Shown here piece after piece: positions 61,070 to 64,000 of a DNA stretch of 64,000 bases. Made by a program: the position numbers and the translations under genes. Every line of letters begins with the position of its first letter. Position 1 is the stretch's first letter. This DNA is from Shouchella clausii (lineage in GTDB: Bacteria > Bacillota > Bacilli > Bacillales > Bacillaceae_D). The notes under the pieces are model-generated. The model was not told the DNA's origin. It made no database searches and saw only the letters and a list, made by a program, of their open reading frames with translations. The stretch is taken from NCBI RefSeq assembly GCF_002250115.1, contig NZ_CP019985.1, forward strand, positions 3,906,001 through 3,970,000, written 5' to 3'.

Positions 61070-62876
61070 GAGCCACTCCCTCCTTGTCAATTAGCTTCCG
61101 GTGCTCCCTTTCACTTTCTACGTATGGAATGCATACACGAATGTGAGCACCTTCTTTAGTAGCCACCGCTAATAGTCCACAGGTTCCACCAAACGTCTTC
61201 TTTAAGCGTTCGTGCGTGTTGCGTAAAGCAAAACCATGGCCATTTTTATCTTTGGTATTCAAAAAGTAATTAAATTCGTCTACATCTACCTGAAGCCCGA
61301 TGCCGTTGTCAAGTACATCAATCACAACAAAGTCGCCATTCCGATAGGCTCGGATCCGAATCGTATTCGTTTGCTTAATTTCAACAAATCCATGACGGAG
61401 ACAATTTTCCACTAACGGTTGCAAAATTAGCTTCAAGATAAGACTTCGTTCAATGCCTGCCTCCATCCGCACTGAAAATGTGAGCTGGCCGCCAAGCCTC
61501 CGTTTTTGCAACTCCAAATAGCTTTGGACGTAATTCATTTCATCATGAAGCGTAATGTAAAGCTTTCCCTGACTAAGACTAATGCGAAATAGTCTTGATA
61601 AATGTTCAATACTTTTGCCAGTCTCAAATGCTTTCTCAAGCCTAGCTGTCCACCGAATCATATCTAATGTGTTGTACAAAAAATGAGGGTTGATGTGACT
61701 TTGCAGCGCTTTCAATTCTGATTCTTTATTCTGAATTTCCAGCGTATATTTTGTGTCAATCAACCGCTGAATTTGACTAACTGCTTTATTAAAGCGTGAG
61801 CCCAACTGGCCGATTTCGTCTTGTGAACGGACTTTCACTTGTGCAGCAAAATCACCTTCTTCAAGCCGCTTTGTCTCTTTCGTTAATTCAGTAATTGGCT
61901 TAATAATCGTTAGCATAAATCCGGCAATCGCTATAAGACCTATTCCACCTGCAACGGCCATAATAATTTGCATCGTTTGTCGAATTCCTTTAAATTCATC
62001 AAGGATATACTCTTCTCGCACCGTTGAAATCAGCGACATATCCGTCCCTTCAACGTTCCGAGTAATTGCGTAGTACACTTCCCCGTTTGTCTCATACTGA
62101 AAAAAAGCATCGCCTTCATGTACTTGCTGGACAACTTCTTGATTTGGATACATTTCGCCAACAAGATGAGGATCACGATGGGAGAGAACGAGCCCATTCT
62201 CTTGCATTAAGATCATTTCATCATTCGGATGCAAATACCGACTCGTCATATGATGAAATAACTCGCGTTCATCAAGGCGAATTCGTACATTTCCTATTGG
62301 TTCGGTAATATCGTAAAGATTGTTGATTACACGAAAAAGCGAAAGAATGGTATAATCTTCTGTTTCCCATCCTGTCCGTGTTAACACATAAGGATTGGTC
62401 CACACGACTCTACCCAATTCAGCTTGAGCCGCTTCCTCCCACATCGATTCATTCCCACTTATCCTTTCACCAAGATGAAGTTGGACACCATTGACTCCTT
62501 CAATCTGAGCAGAATGAAAATAAGGTTTGTTGTTTAAATGAAACGTAAAGAAGCCACGAATATGATCTCTAAGTCGTTGCATCTCTTCTGGATCACTGCC
62601 AGCCCCCTCAACCGGAAGGGTAAAGTATTGACGGAACTCCTGGCTATAAATCATGTAACTCGATAGCTCTTCTACCTCTTCCATCACACCGAGCAAATTC
62701 GATTCAATATGGCGTAAATTCTGTTCATTTCGTTCAATGACTTGTTTTTCTAGAATGGTATTGGATTGATAGTAAACCAATAGACTAATCGTTAAGGCCG
62801 GAATTAAAATAAGCGATAATAAAATTAAGACCGATTTCCAGCGTAAGCTCCAATGACGAAACACCCATTTGCTCAT
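61041..62876 (-). CDS. YesM-type sensor histidine kinase
   Basis: The 611-residue membrane kinase has a first helix (about 15-35), an extracytoplasmic sensor domain (about 36-290), a second helix (about 293-313), a HAMP segment, the phospho-accepting histidine in LQSHINPHFLYNTLDMIRW (about 400) and a HATPase domain with QPLVENCLRHG and DNGIGL. This is the LytS/YesM class. It is paired with the overlapping response regulator gene. Confidence 0.92.
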   Translation of the reverse strand: MSKWVFRHWSLRWKSVLILLSLILIPALTISLLVYYQSNTILEKQVIERNEQNLRHIESNLLGVMEEVEELSSYMIYSQEFRQYFTLPVEGAGSDPEEMQRLRDHIRGFFTFHLNNKPYFHSAQIEGVNGVQLHLGERISGNESMWEEAAQAELGRVVWTNPYVLTRTGWETEDYTILSLFRVINNLYDITEPIGNVRIRLDERELFHHMTSRYLHPNDEMILMQENGLVLSHRDPHLVGEMYPNQEVVQQVHEGDAFFQYETNGEVYYAITRNVEGTDMSLISTVREEYILDEFKGIRQTMQIIMAVAGGIGLIAIAGFMLTIIKPITELTKETKRLEEGDFAAQVKVRSQDEIGQLGSRFNKAVSQIQRLIDTKYTLEIQNKESELKALQSHINPHFLYNTLDMIRWTARLEKAFETGKSIEHLSRLFRISLSQGKLYITLHDEMNYVQSYLELQKRRLGGQLTFSVRMEAGIERSLILKLILQPLVENCLRHGFVEIKQTNTIRIRAYRNGDFVVIDVLDNGIGLQVDVDEFNYFLNTKDKNGHGFALRNTHERLKKTFGGTCGLLAVATKEGAHIRVCIPYVESEREHRKLIDKEGVAHEHTDANRG

Positions 62877-62911
62877 CGTAAGTGACAGTCCCTTTTTAGT
62901 GAGTAGTTGGA

Positions 62912-62953
62912 AAAGAGCAGCCCCATCCTATTCAAGAATGTTCTGCTCTTTGT
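62912..62953 (-). terminator. Terminator between the binding protein and the kinase genes
   Basis: AAAGAGCAG pairs with CTGCTCTTT around a loop of about 21 bases, followed on the minus strand by a short TTTT run. It may let the binding protein be made in larger amounts than the regulators. Confidence 0.65.
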
Positions 62954-62967
62954 TATTTACTATAGCA

Positions 62968-64000
62968 TTATTGGGCATCTACTGTGTTTTGAATGTTTTG
63001 TGCAGCCTCCTCTGGTGTCGAGCGTCCAATGGTAATGGCTTGTAGCTCATTTTGCAGCACGTTGTTTACTGCCTGTGGAAGAACCGCATCATAGACAGGG
63101 GCTGGTGGAGCATCTTGCGATAATTCAAGCATGTCTAAAAAGAGTGGATCAAGATCAGCATTTTCAGGCATCTCCACTTCAGCAGCCACGACACGCCCTA
63201 CACCAATTAGATCTTTATAAAAATCTTCATTAAACATCCACTTTAAGAACGTTTCAGCTGCTTCTCGTTTTTCGTCCGATAAGTCCGCATTCAACGACCA
63301 TGAATTACCGTACACAGTCGAAATTGTTCCTGAATCACCTAGAGGAAACGGGGCAATGCCGACGTTCATCTCATCGGGCTTGTTTGTCAAAATGCTAATA
63401 GCTCCCCAGTTTCCATCAATGACCATGGCTGAGCGCTCTTGCAAAAAGTATTCAATCATTTGGTTATCATCAATGGTATTCAGGTCTTCATTAAACGCTT
63501 CAATTTCAACAAGCTCTTCAATAACTTCTAATGCCTCTACAAATTCCGGGTCTGTGAATGAACGCTCTCCGTCAAGTACTTGCGGAATAAAATCATTGCC
63601 AGTGAAACGATCGGCTATTGTTGAAATATAAACGGATTGCAGAACCCAAGAGGCAGAATTCCCCAAAGCAATTGGGGTGGTGTCCTCTTCACGTAAATCA
63701 GCAATCAATTCTTTAAATTCGTCATACGTTTGTGGAAATTCATCGTAGCCTAATTCCTCAAGCATATCGACATTATAAAACACAAAGCTTGTTGGATTTT
63801 GAACAGAAGGAATCGCATAGACCTCCCCGTTAAAGGTAAAATCGGCAAGCGCGTCTTCATTTAACAAACCATTACCGGTCCAATTATCAACAATATTGTT
63901 AAGCGATCCTACTGCATTGCCATCGACAAGAGGCTGAAGTTCTGCTCCTGGCCACACTTGAAAAATATCTGGCAGCTGTCCGCCCGCTGCTTGTGTATTT
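62968..64000 (-). CDS. Extracellular sugar-binding protein of the ABC importer (5' end outside window)
   Basis: Family 1 solute-binding protein. The visible part (about 344 codons) runs off the right edge in the same frame, beginning NTQAAGGQLPDIFQVWPGAE, so the signal peptide and lipobox are not seen. WTGNGLLNEDALADFTFNGE and VYAIPSVQNPTSFVFYN are typical of CUT1 binding proteins. It is the first gene of the importer-kinase-regulator-permease group. The ligand is unknown. Confidence 0.9.
   Translation of the reverse strand, partial: NTQAAGGQLPDIFQVWPGAELQPLVDGNAVGSLNNIVDNWTGNGLLNEDALADFTFNGEVYAIPSVQNPTSFVFYNVDMLEELGYDEFPQTYDEFKELIADLREEDTTPIALGNSASWVLQSVYISTIADRFTGNDFIPQVLDGERSFTDPEFVEALEVIEELVEIEAFNEDLNTIDDNQMIEYFLQERSAMVIDGNWGAISILTNKPDEMNVGIAPFPLGDSGTISTVYGNSWSLNADLSDEKREAAETFLKWMFNEDFYKDLIGVGRVVAAEVEMPENADLDPLFLDMLELSQDAPPAPVYDAVLPQAVNNVLQNELQAITIGRSTPEEAAQNIQNTVDAQ

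Noticed and set aside
1-64000. CRISPR arrays, rRNA or tRNA clusters, prophage genes
   Set aside because: No evenly spaced direct repeats, no tRNA cloverleaf candidates and no phage structural genes were seen on either strand.

Overview
The window is chromosomal DNA of an endospore-forming, alkaliphile-type Bacillus; gene order and protein style suggest the Shouchella (Bacillus) clausii group, but that is inference from synteny. Every large block of the B. subtilis 205-210 degree region recurs here in the same order on the minus strand: resC-resB-resA-rluB-spmB-spmA-dacB, scpB-scpA beside the DUF309 gene, the riboflavin operon with its FMN riboswitch, ppiB-lysA-spoVAF-spoVAEa-spoVAEb-spoVAD-spoVAC, sigF-spoIIAB-spoIIAA-dacF, and deoB-xerD-yqzK-fur-spoIIM-nudF. 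There are no rRNA or tRNA genes and no CRISPR array.

Layout. 1-6.7 kb: cytochrome c maturation (res), RluB and spore cortex/core genes. 6.8-9.9 kb: a second, divergent spoVA locus (YhcN/YlaJ-type lipoprotein, SpoVAC, SpoVAD, SpoVAE) with a divergent DUF421 gene, resembling the heat-resistance spoVA2 type. 10-16.9 kb: phasin-like protein plus UbiB-family kinase, cardiolipin synthase, SodF-like SOD, aldehyde dehydrogenase, ArsR/DUF2087 regulator. 16.9-21.6 kb: scpA/scpB, DUF309 and a rib operon lacking ribD. 21.7-29.5 kb: a probable unannotated small RNA, then genes for the distal valine pathway (HIBYL-CoA hydrolase, MmsB, MmsA) and the methylcitrate cycle (PrpC, PrpD, PrpB), which together would take valine through propionyl-CoA to pyruvate and succinate. 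29.6-32.1 kb: an AT-rich scar with an IS30 transposase fragment, an intact DUF3810 membrane metallopeptidase-like gene, and frameshifted remnants of an ABC exporter and an NRPS carrier domain. 32.2-45.5 kb: LysR, TspO, ppiB, lysA, the classical spoVA operon (without spoVAA/spoVAB), an IS200-type element and the spoIIA operon. 45.7-57.4 kb: DHA2 exporter, Ohr, pdp-deoB, xerD, fur, spoIIM, nudF, the tiny FtsZ inhibitor gene mciZ, a ResA paralogue, uppP and a second IS200-type element. 57.6-64 kb: a carbohydrate ABC importer with its YesM/YesN-type two-component system; the binding-protein gene runs off the right edge.

The theme is sporulation control and spore properties: sigma-F regulation (spoIIAA-spoIIAB-sigF), engulfment (spoIIM), mother-cell FtsZ inhibition (mciZ), DPA transport (two spoVA sets) and cortex/core (dacB, dacF, spmA, spmB). 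The most interesting non-standard observations are: a roughly 300-nt promoter-to-terminator unit at 21741-22075 (minus) with several GC-rich hairpins and an anti-Shine-Dalgarno-like segment; a structured segment or mini-ORF with a terminator just upstream of spoVAC; loss of spoVAA/spoVAB at an IS200 site with a sigma-G-like promoter now abutting spoVAC; and two diverged IS200 copies that keep a compensating hairpin over the tnpA ribosome-binding site.
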